Assembly: GCA_024276255.1 (NCBI GenBank)
Contig: JAJRXO010000145.1
Location: 1-5,455 of the forward strand
Length of the DNA stretch: 5,455 nt
DNA from: Chloroflexota bacterium
GTDB lineage: Bacteria; Chloroflexota; Anaerolineae; J102
Direction: 5' to 3'
Each line of letters begins with the position of its first letter. Positions within the stretch are counted from its first letter, which is position 1. Shown here one piece after another: positions 1-5,306 of the stretch. The notes beneath the pieces were generated by a model. It had not been told where the DNA came from and searched no databases. It worked only from the letters and a program-made list of their open reading frames with translations. The translations under genes and the position numbers were made by a program.

Positions 1-683
1 CACGGCCGCACCGTGTCCGGCATCAGGCCGTACTGCCACCAGAAGAACAGCACCCATATCAGGGTGAGCATCATAGCCACCAGAATGATGATGGCCAGCG
101 CACTTCCCACCACATCCTGCTGAGCACGTTCCCAGGGACTGATTGGCGCCTCGGAGATCAGCGGCGGCTGAGCGAGCGGATCGACTGGCGATTGCATGGG
201 GGCGACTTCCTCTGCATTCTGCGATGGCGTTTCCGGTTGAGGCGTCTCGACTTCCAGGGTCTTCATCACCTCCTCAAAGCCGGGAATAGCGGGCCAATCG
301 ATGCCCCCGCGTTCCAGGCCGGCGTCCACAATCGCCGGCAGGCGGTCCGGGATATCCACCTCGCCCACAAGGATTTGATCATCCACCACCAGGGTGGGCA
401 CCCCCTGCATGTCCGGCTGAATCTGCTGCCATTCCACCGTGGCCTGATACAGAGCACTGCCTGCTGGCACCGATACATTGATCAACAGTATCTGCAATTG
501 ATCGCCATATTGATCTATCAATGGCGGCAGGCCTTCAGCGAGGAGGCGCTGACAATGAGGGCAGGAAGGAGAATAAAACAGAACACCATGCACCACAGGC
601 GTCTCCTGGGCCGATACTGTTTGCGTGTACACCATGTAAGATAGCAGCAGGGCAACCACCAATAACCAAAACACTTTTTTCAT
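1..683 (-). CDS. Exported thioredoxin-fold (DsbA-like) protein with CPHC active site and a membrane helix; C-terminus cut off by window edge
   Basis: The reading frame is open from ATG at 683-681 to the left edge (227 codons visible, no stop), so it is partial. Residues 1-25 form a signal peptide or anchor: MKK, a hydrophobic core, then a VSA-Q type cleavage site. The mature part continues with a beta strand and a CPHC redox motif at residues 41-44. A GVPTLVV stretch at 94-100 supplies the cis-proline (P96) typical of thioredoxin/DsbA folds. A Pro/Glu-rich linker (about 144-190) leads to a transmembrane helix at about 194-216 and then a short polar start of the next segment. CXXC with His in third place is typical of oxidising DsbA-type proteins, so a role in disulfide formation outside the membrane is inferred. 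In Chloroflexota such domains are often found with VKOR, and the missing C-terminus could be one. The start is supported by AAAGGA seven bases upstream; the earlier ATG at 691 hits a stop at once. Confidence 0.82.
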   Translation of the reverse strand, partial: MKKVFWLLVVALLLSYMVYTQTVSAQETPVVHGVLFYSPSCPHCQRLLAEGLPPLIDQYGDQLQILLINVSVPAGSALYQATVEWQQIQPDMQGVPTLVVDDQILVGEVDIPDRLPAIVDAGLERGGIDWPAIPGFEEVMKTLEVETPQPETPSQNAEEVAPMQSPVDPLAQPPLISEAPISPWERAQQDVVGSALAIIILVAMMLTLIWVLFFWWQYGLMPDTVRP

Positions 684-690
684 CGTTTCA

Positions 691-696
691 TCCTTT
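691..696 (-). promoter_or_regulatory. Ribosome binding site of the CPHC protein gene
   Basis: On the minus strand the bases read AAAGGA, separated by seven bases from the ATG at 683-681. This is the only strong Shine-Dalgarno in the window, and it decides the start of the leftward gene. Confidence 0.7.
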
Positions 697-726
697 GGGA
701 AGGCGGAAGTATTCACCGCCTGGTTG

Positions 727-748
727 TCCGGCTTCCAGACATGCCGGA
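727..748. repeat. Short inverted repeat (TCCGGC / GCCGGA) upstream of the CPHC gene
   Basis: TCCGGC at 727-732 is a perfect reverse complement of GCCGGA at 743-748, with a 10-base spacer. It lies 44-65 bases upstream of the leftward start codon, close to where its transcript would begin. It could be an operator or a leader hairpin. There is no following T-run on either strand, so it is not a typical terminator. A six-base arm can occur by chance. Confidence 0.35.
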
Positions 749-750
749 TG

Positions 751-756
751 ATAATA
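751..756 (-). promoter_or_regulatory. Possible -10 element for the leftward CPHC gene
   Basis: On the minus strand the bases read TATTAT, one mismatch from TATAAT, about 70 bases upstream of the start codon. No good -35 hexamer is found 16-18 bases further upstream (the best spacing gives CATAAA), so this is a weak call resting on the A/T-rich patch in an otherwise GC-rich region. Confidence 0.2.
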
Positions 757-801
757 AGATCGGGAGCTTGCCGTTTATGCACGCCGGGATCGCACCGGTA
801 C

Positions 802-847
802 ATCAGAGACTCGATGCCGTTCGTAACTGCTCTGATCATGGTCTCTG
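802..847. repeat. Overlapping, mutually exclusive inverted repeats
   Basis: The arm ATCAGAG (802-808) pairs perfectly with CTCTGAT (830-836). The overlapping arm CAGAGAC (804-810) pairs perfectly with GTCTCTG (841-847). Both are seven-base matches and cannot form together because they share bases 804-808. It sits upstream of both candidate promoters, so it is more likely to matter as DNA (operator half-sites) than as RNA. Coincidence is possible at this length. Confidence 0.3.
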
Positions 848-958
848 GCGGCAGGTGCAGCAGGCAGTAGCGCGCCAAACCCGTCGATCTATGCAGTCAC
901 TGCTATTCTACGGCCTTGGCAGCAACCGTGCCATGACCTGGATCAGATAGACGACAGT

Positions 959-988
959 TATACATTCCCCGCCTGCCGCGGGTATAAT
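959..988 (+). promoter_or_regulatory. Candidate sigma70-type promoter for the LysM operon
   Basis: A perfect TATAAT lies at 983-988, inside a short A/T-rich island. The hexamer TATACA at 959-964, 18 bases upstream, matches four of six positions of TTGACA. Transcription would start near 995 and give a leader of about 88 bases before the ATG at 1083. Orientation agrees with the downstream plus-strand gene cluster. Confidence 0.5.
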
Positions 989-1007
989 AGGGCGCGTTAA
1001 AAACCCT

Positions 1008-1030
1008 GCCAGAACACCGGCTGTCCTGGC
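1008..1030 (+). repeat. Leader hairpin in the LysM operon 5' region
   Basis: GCCAG (1008-1012) pairs with CTGGC (1026-1030) and ACA (1014-1016) with TGT (1022-1024), with a single A/C mismatch between them and a five-base loop. It falls about 13 bases into the transcript predicted from the TATAAT box. No T-run follows, so it is not an intrinsic terminator. It may stabilise the mRNA or act as an operator; the function is unknown. Confidence 0.35.
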
Positions 1031-1082
1031 GCTGATCCAGCCATTCCTCCTGTGTGAGCCGCGAGCTCTCTCTTCTTCATCC

Positions 1083-2441
1083 ATGATTCACACCTGCCCC
1101 CACTGTGGCAAAGCCATCTCCCCCGATACCGCCGTCTGCCCGCATTGCGGGGCCGACACCAAAAAGCCGGCTCAACGCATTCGTTGCCGACATTGCCATC
1201 GTCGCGCCAGCGCCAATCTCACAGTTTGCCCACATTGCGGGCACCGCCTGGAAGCTTGGCGACCCGACCGCTTGCTGGCCGCACTCGGTATCCTGATCTT
1301 GCTCGCCCTCTGGCTGGGAACAGGCAATGGCTGGGCCGCGGTAAGCAAGGCGGGATCTCAGCTGGTGGCGTTGCTACCGCCGCGGGCCACGCTGCCACCG
1401 GCGGCTACCAGCACACCATGGCCCACATCAACGCCCACAGCCACCCTCATCCCCCCCACTCCCTTTCCCACGCTGCCGCCTTCCGCCACCCCTACCGCCA
1501 GTCCCACCCCGTCGCCCAGCGACACCCCCACCCCCAGCCCATCCCCCACACCGGTGGTCACTGTCTACATTGTCAAACCGGGTGACACGGCAATCAGCAT
1601 CGCCCTGCGTTACGATGTTTCCCTGAACGATCTACTGGCTTTCAACAACATCGATAATGCTGATGCAATCCGCGTGGACCAGGAATTGCGCATCCCCGTC
1701 CCCAACCCCACCGCCACCACCGCGCCGACGTCAGCTGCAAGCGCGACGCCCACCGTCGGTGTTGCCGCGACGCATACGACCGCCACACCCAGCCCCACGC
1801 CCACCGTAGAGGGCACGGCAAGCCCCACCCCCACACCGGCGGCCACGAACGAGCCTGGGACCTACGTGGTGCAGCCCGGCGACACCCTGATCGCCATCGC
1901 CGGCCAATGGAATGTCAGCGTGCAAGCCCTGATGGCCTACAACAACATTCGCGATGCTGGCAGTTTACGCGTGGGCCAGCAACTGCGCATTCCTCCCGCC
2001 GACTACGTGCCGCCCACAGCCACCCCGCGGCCGCCCGCGGCCACGCCTACGCCGCAGCCCACCCCAACCCCTGCCATCTCCCTCAGCCCGCCCCAATTAC
2101 TGGACCCTGGCGACAACGCCGCGTACAACGGTAACAACGCCATCATCATGCTGCAATGGCGCAATCCCGAAGGTCTGCCCGCGGGCATTGAAAACATCGT
2201 GCACATTGGCATCATCACCGGCCGCGACGAAAACGATATCGACTGGCTGCTCAGCGAAGCTGTGGGCACTGCCAGCCAGTATCAGGTGCCGGCATGGCTA
2301 TTCGGCCAGGCGCCCGTCGAATTCGGTCGCGGCTATGTGTGGTATGTACAGACCGCTGCGGTCACTCATAACGGCGACGAGACCACGATCGGCTCTTCCG
2401 TATCTCCTGAAAGCACCCGTCGTCGCTTCTACTGGAACTAA
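1083..2441 (+). CDS. Membrane-anchored double zinc-ribbon, two-LysM cell-wall binding protein
   Basis: This 452-residue protein has a clear modular layout. Two four-cysteine zinc ribbons lie at the N-terminus (C5/C8/C19/C22 and C35/C38/C49/C52, mostly CPHC-type knuckles). One membrane helix follows at about 64-80, then three Thr/Pro/Ser-rich linkers (about 98-157, 206-258, 305-332). These separate two LysM domains (about 161-205 and 260-304; each has PGDT, an IA helix, an N-rich turn and an LRIP end). The C-terminal 333-452 looks like a beta-sandwich (Ig/FN3-like) with LQW and YVWYVQTA strands. LysM binds N-acetylglucosamine glycans such as peptidoglycan, so the C-terminal part should lie outside and the zinc ribbons in the cytoplasm. 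No catalytic domain is visible. The start is chosen because the first ribbon begins at residue 5; no Shine-Dalgarno precedes it. It heads the plus-strand cluster. Confidence 0.88.
   Translation: MIHTCPHCGKAISPDTAVCPHCGADTKKPAQRIRCRHCHRRASANLTVCPHCGHRLEAWRPDRLLAALGILILLALWLGTGNGWAAVSKAGSQLVALLPPRATLPPAATSTPWPTSTPTATLIPPTPFPTLPPSATPTASPTPSPSDTPTPSPSPTPVVTVYIVKPGDTAISIALRYDVSLNDLLAFNNIDNADAIRVDQELRIPVPNPTATTAPTSAASATPTVGVAATHTTATPSPTPTVEGTASPTPTPAATNEPGTYVVQPGDTLIAIAGQWNVSVQALMAYNNIRDAGSLRVGQQLRIPPADYVPPTATPRPPAATPTPQPTPTPAISLSPPQLLDPGDNAAYNGNNAIIMLQWRNPEGLPAGIENIVHIGIITGRDENDIDWLLSEAVGTASQYQVPAWLFGQAPVEFGRGYVWYVQTAAVTHNGDETTIGSSVSPESTRRRFYWN
1374..2078 (+). repeat. Low-complexity Thr/Pro/Ser coding tracts (three linkers)
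   Basis: The tracts at 1374-1553, 1698-1856 and 1995-2078 are C-rich and built from repeated ACC/CCC/ACG-type codons encoding TP, SP and PTPT runs. They form flexible, probably extended spacers between the membrane helix, the two LysM domains and the C-terminal domain. Such tracts are slippage-prone and could vary in length between strains. They also create long spurious open frames on the other strand. Confidence 0.7.
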
Positions 2442-2461
2442 GCAGCCGCCTGCGATTTCAC

Positions 2462-3532
2462 ATGAAACGAATTATGAAACGCGATCTTTCGCCCCACATA
2501 CAAACCTTACAAAATACGGCCGTCGCCATCGGCGCCGATCACGTCATCCCCTTTTCTGATCTCACGGCTGAGGAATTACAGCAATTCCTGCACGGCTGGC
2601 AAACGCTGTCGCCGGAACGCAGGCGAGAGATCCTGAAGCAAATGGTAGAGGTCACCGTCGAATACTTTGAATACAATTTCGACAAGATCTTCCGCTCGTT
2701 TCTGCACGACCCCGAGGCCGATATCCGCTTGCTGGCAGTCGATGGCCTGTGGGAAGACATGCACCTTCAACTCATCCCGGACCTGTGTTATCTGCTGGAA
2801 AACGACAGCGATTACCGGGTGCGGGCAGCGGCAGCCATGGGCCTGGGCCGATTCGTCGATGCGGCCACCATGGAGACCATCGACTCGCATACCATAGCGC
2901 CAGCCATCGACCTGCTGCGCGCCAGATTCAACGATCCGCTTGAACGCGCACCTGTGCGGCGACGGGCGCTGGAAAGCCTGTCGTCTGGCAGGGAAGATGA
3001 TATCGAAATACTGATCGAAAGCGCCTATTATGCAGACGACCCCGATCTCTCTCAGGGCGCATTGCATGCCATGGGCCGCACCGGCGACGCGCACTGGGTG
3101 CCGTTTCTGCTGGAGAGCATGAGCCAGGGGATCGCCGAGCTGCGCTGCGAAGCAGTGGAAGCACTGGGGCTGATTGGCGACAAACGATCAGTCGAGCACA
3201 TCGGCTACCTGCTCCAAACCGAAGCTGACCCCGAAGTGCGCCTGGCCGCCATCATCGCCCTGGGGCAGATCGGCGGCGAGAAAGCCCGCGAGATCCTGGC
3301 CGAGCTGGTGGCAGGTGATGACGTAGACGATGCCGCGGCCGCAGAAACCGCTATCTCCGAACTGGAAATCTACGAACTGTCGACCCATGAGCTTGTCTCC
3401 GCCATCCTCGAATCCACCGATATCGAGGACGAGGAAGACGACGAGAACGATGACTTCGATTTCTGGGAAGATCCGCTCGACGCCGAGATCCGGCGCTTGC
3501 TCGATGATCGCGATAACTGGATGCGCACATGA
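2462..3532 (+). CDS. HEAT-repeat protein with acidic C-terminal tail
   Basis: This 356-residue soluble protein has no signal peptide or membrane segment. After an N-terminal helical region (about 35-72) come roughly seven HEAT units: about 73-102, 103-134, 146-173, 181-207, 211-240, 243-272 and 274-302. Typical helix-B patterns are VRAAAAMGLGRF, LRCEAVEALGLIGD and VRLAAIIALGQIGG. This is the PBS-lyase/HEAT_2 type. The tail at about 317-340 is very acidic (ESTDIEDEEDDENDD), followed by a short amphipathic helix. HEAT arrays form superhelical protein-binding scaffolds; no catalytic motif is present and the partner is unknown. It starts 20 bases after the LysM stop with no Shine-Dalgarno, and its stop overlaps the next start. 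An alternative start at 2474 would shorten it by four residues. Confidence 0.85.
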   Translation: MKRIMKRDLSPHIQTLQNTAVAIGADHVIPFSDLTAEELQQFLHGWQTLSPERRREILKQMVEVTVEYFEYNFDKIFRSFLHDPEADIRLLAVDGLWEDMHLQLIPDLCYLLENDSDYRVRAAAAMGLGRFVDAATMETIDSHTIAPAIDLLRARFNDPLERAPVRRRALESLSSGREDDIEILIESAYYADDPDLSQGALHAMGRTGDAHWVPFLLESMSQGIAELRCEAVEALGLIGDKRSVEHIGYLLQTEADPEVRLAAIIALGQIGGEKAREILAELVAGDDVDDAAAAETAISELEIYELSTHELVSAILESTDIEDEEDDENDDFDFWEDPLDAEIRRLLDDRDNWMRT

Positions 3533-4452
3533 CTTCAGGCGGATCAGCTTCGTTGAGCCAGGTATTTGTGCAGGTGCTGGCGCCCATCCTCATGCTGGTA
3601 GGCGTCGGCTACCTGCTACGTCGACGACTCAGCATCGATGTACGTTCGGTCTCGCGCGTCGTTTTCTACATCATGGCGCCCAGCCTCATCTACACCTCGC
3701 TGGTTCATCTTGAGTTTGACGCCGGCATTACCCGTCGCAGTCTGATATTCGCCGCCCTTGATATGGGCGTCATGCTCACACTGGCGGTGCTACTGGCCCG
3801 CAGCTGGCATTACGATGGCCATCTGGGCAACGCCTTCGTGGTTACCACCATCCTTCTTAACAACGGCAATTACGGCCTGCCCCTCAATCTGTTTGCCTTT
3901 GGTGAAGAGGGATTCAGTTATGCCCTGATCCTCTTCATGTTCAATTCGCTGGTCGGCACCATGCTGGGCGTGTATCTCTTTGCCCGCGGCGAAGACGGCG
4001 GTAAAACCGCTCTGCAACGCACCCTGAAAACGCCGGTGGTGTGGGCCACTGTGCTGGGCTTGCTCAGCCGCGGCACAGGCATTGCCCCCACCGGGGCCAT
4101 CATGGACATGCTCACGCAAACCGGACAGGCCGCCATTCCCGTTTTCCTGATTGTGCTGGGCATGTCGCTGGCCCAGAGCTCGCAGCGGGCCCACCTGCGG
4201 CCTGTGGGGCGACTGACCGCCCTGCGTATGCTGGGCGGCCCCGCCGTTGCCGTGGTGCTGGCACGGCTGGTGGGCCTTACGGGCATCGCGAGTGCTGTCG
4301 CCATCATGCAGGGCTCAATGCCCACAGCCGTTAATTCCATTGTGCTCAGCAATGAATTTGAAGCCGCCCCCGATTTTGTGGCCAGCGCTGTCTTTGCCAC
4401 CACCGTGGCCAGTGTGATCACCCTGCCGGCACTGTTGCTGTGGCTGGTATGA
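3529..4452 (+). CDS. AEC-family (auxin efflux carrier-like) membrane transporter
   Basis: This 307-residue protein is about the normal length for the family, with around ten hydrophobic segments: about 12-30, 41-60, 71-90, 102-120, 131-152, 168-182, 200-214, 229-249, 253-273 and 283-306. Family hallmarks are the Pro-broken helix YIMAPSLIYTSL (47-58), the NNGNYGLPL motif (111-119) in the first crossover helix, MPTAVNSIVLSNEF (264-277) in the second, and the TTVASVITLP end (291-300). These match the Mem_trans/AEC family of bile/arsenite/riboflavin-type carriers, which move organic anions such as malate or malonate in some bacteria. The substrate cannot be told from sequence. The start ATG overlaps the HEAT stop (ATGA), which implies translational coupling. 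No membrane-adjacent regulatory domain is fused. Confidence 0.9.
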   Translation: MTSGGSASLSQVFVQVLAPILMLVGVGYLLRRRLSIDVRSVSRVVFYIMAPSLIYTSLVHLEFDAGITRRSLIFAALDMGVMLTLAVLLARSWHYDGHLGNAFVVTTILLNNGNYGLPLNLFAFGEEGFSYALILFMFNSLVGTMLGVYLFARGEDGGKTALQRTLKTPVVWATVLGLLSRGTGIAPTGAIMDMLTQTGQAAIPVFLIVLGMSLAQSSQRAHLRPVGRLTALRMLGGPAVAVVLARLVGLTGIASAVAIMQGSMPTAVNSIVLSNEFEAAPDFVASAVFATTVASVITLPALLLWLV

Positions 4453-4505
4453 CCCCTCCCTGGTCAAAATAATCTTTAACGGACGATCTTCATTAAGCAA
4501 ATCCC
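4453..4505 (+). other. 53-base gap between the AEC and TPR genes
   Basis: This is the largest gap within the plus-strand cluster. It contains an A/T-rich patch (AAAATAATCTTTAA, 4466-4479) that could be a weak internal promoter, but no stem-loop with a T-run and no Shine-Dalgarno before the TPR start. Either the operon reads through or a second transcription unit begins here. Confidence 0.35.
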
Positions 4506-5024
4506 ATGTCAAGTTCTGACGAACGACAACAACAAGCCGTTGTCCTGTTGAACGAAGGGGCGCGGCTGATGCATGCCCAGCGTTTCGCCGAAGCGCTGCC
4601 CGTACTTGAACGCGCCTATCAGCTTACCCCGGATGATCCGGATGTACTGGTCAATCTGGGCGGCGCTCTGATCATGACTGCCAAATGGAGCCGGGCTGTC
4701 GCCCTGCTGGAACGGGCTACCCGCAAACACCCCCGGCATGATAAACTGTGGTTGAACCTGGCCGCGGCTTATCTGGGCCGACTCGAACTTTCCTCCCGCT
4801 CGCGGCAGGATCAGGCCATTGCCGCCTACAAAAGAGCCATCGAGATCAACCCTGTGGCGCCCAACGCCCACTACAACATTGCGCTCATCTATGCCGAGCG
4901 CAAAGACTGGAGCCGGGCCATAGCCTGGTTCGAGGCCGCGTTACGCGCCAACCCGGCAGACCGCGATGCGGCCCGTTTGCTGGCCAAGGCCCGCCGCATG
5001 CATGCTCCTGAGGACGAAGACTGA
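4506..5024 (+). CDS. Small TPR-repeat protein
   Basis: This 172-residue soluble protein is built almost entirely of tetratricopeptide repeats: about 11-44, 45-78, 79-118 (with an insert around 95-101, LSSRSRQ) and 119-152, then a capping helix with KARR. Consensus residues are visible: G/A at helix-A position 8 (G18, G52, A126), A at helix-B position 20 and P at position 32 (P42, P76, P116, P150). There is no signal peptide or membrane segment. TPRs bind peptide partners; the partner is not evident. The start ATG at 4506 is the first in frame and leaves a short polar N-terminus, but no Shine-Dalgarno precedes it. The stop lies four bases before the acylphosphatase start, so the two are probably co-transcribed. 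Confidence 0.85.
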   Translation: MSSSDERQQQAVVLLNEGARLMHAQRFAEALPVLERAYQLTPDDPDVLVNLGGALIMTAKWSRAVALLERATRKHPRHDKLWLNLAAAYLGRLELSSRSRQDQAIAAYKRAIEINPVAPNAHYNIALIYAERKDWSRAIAWFEAALRANPADRDAARLLAKARRMHAPEDED

Positions 5025-5028
5025 TGCC

Positions 5029-5304
5029 ATGAAACGCGTTCATGTTCGATTGTACGGCCGCGTGCAGGGCGTGGGATTCCGTGTCTTCGTGTTAAGACAG
5101 GCCCAGCTCCTTGGCATTACCGGCACCGTACGAAACGTTTACTTCCCTCATCGCTGCGTCGAAATCGTCGCCGAAGGTGAAGCCGACACCCTGGAAGTTT
5201 TTCTGGCCCGGGTGCAAGCCGGCCCGGCCATGGCTCGCGTTGAACGCATGGAAAGCGAGTGGAGCGAGGCCACCGGCACCTTTGTGACCTTCCGCATCAT
5301 CTGA
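5029..5304 (+). CDS. acyP: Acylphosphatase
   Basis: This 91-residue protein is the usual length for the family. It hydrolyses the carboxyl-phosphate bond of acyl phosphates (such as acetyl or 1,3-bisphosphoglycerate type substrates) in the cytoplasm. The phosphate-binding signature GRVQGVGFR spans residues 10-18, with the essential Arg at 18. The catalytic Asn is N36 in TVRN. The C-terminal strand FVTFRII matches the family. Two differences are visible. The turn after VRN, normally five residues (LPDGS-like) before VEV, is seven here (VYFPHRC), and the common aromatic before VRN is Thr. The ATG at 5029 places the first beta strand correctly; the open frame upstream (from 4966) only overlaps the TPR gene. 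A weak GAAGA lies eight bases before it. It follows TPR by four bases and precedes the next gene by two. Confidence 0.93.
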   Translation: MKRVHVRLYGRVQGVGFRVFVLRQAQLLGITGTVRNVYFPHRCVEIVAEGEADTLEVFLARVQAGPAMARVERMESEWSEATGTFVTFRII

Positions 5305-5306
5305 TT

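Larger units (their letters stand above)
684..1082. other. Divergent intergenic region without a convincing gene
   Basis: These 399 bases separate the leftward CPHC gene from the rightward LysM gene and must hold the promoters for both. The only open frame of note (741-950 plus, 69 codons) has no Shine-Dalgarno, no recognisable domain and an unconvincing composition, so I do not call it. No tRNA cloverleaf, CRISPR repeat or transposon end was seen. What it does hold is a TATAAT element at 983-988, an AAAGGA for the left gene, inverted repeats at 727-748, 802-847 and 1008-1030, and a pyrimidine-rich stretch just before the LysM ATG. Confidence 0.6.

Noticed and set aside
192..644. 150-codon plus-strand frame rich in His and Arg
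   Set aside because: It is antisense to the CPHC protein gene, whose signal peptide, CXXC and cis-Pro are clear; the His/Arg-rich product is typical of a shadow frame.
741..950. 69-codon plus-strand open frame in the divergent region
   Set aside because: It has no ribosome site, no recognisable domain, mixed low-quality composition, and lies across the likely promoter area of the left gene.
1008..1030. Intrinsic terminator
   Set aside because: The stem-loop is imperfect and has no T-run after it on either strand, and it lies just downstream of the likely promoter.
684..1082. Possible tRNA, small RNA gene, riboswitch or CRISPR array
   Set aside because: No cloverleaf with a T-loop, no known riboswitch core and no regularly spaced direct repeats were found on either strand.
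1358..1561. Minus-strand frame encoding a Gly/Val repeat protein
   Set aside because: It is the complement of the Thr/Pro linker codons of the LysM gene; the Gly-Val repeat is an artefact of C-rich sequence.
1954..2559. 201-codon plus-strand frame over the end of the LysM gene and start of the HEAT gene
   Set aside because: It overlaps two well-supported genes in another frame and has no domain or ribosome site.
2576..3094. 172-codon minus-strand frame
   Set aside because: It is antisense to the HEAT repeats and has no domain; the HEAT pattern on the plus strand explains the region.
3918..4421. 167-codon minus-strand frame
   Set aside because: It is antisense to the AEC transporter, whose conserved motifs fix the coding strand.
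4966..5028. 21-residue upstream extension of acylphosphatase from ATG 4966
   Set aside because: It would overlap the TPR gene and add residues absent from the family; the ATG at 5029 places the first beta strand at the normal distance from the signature.
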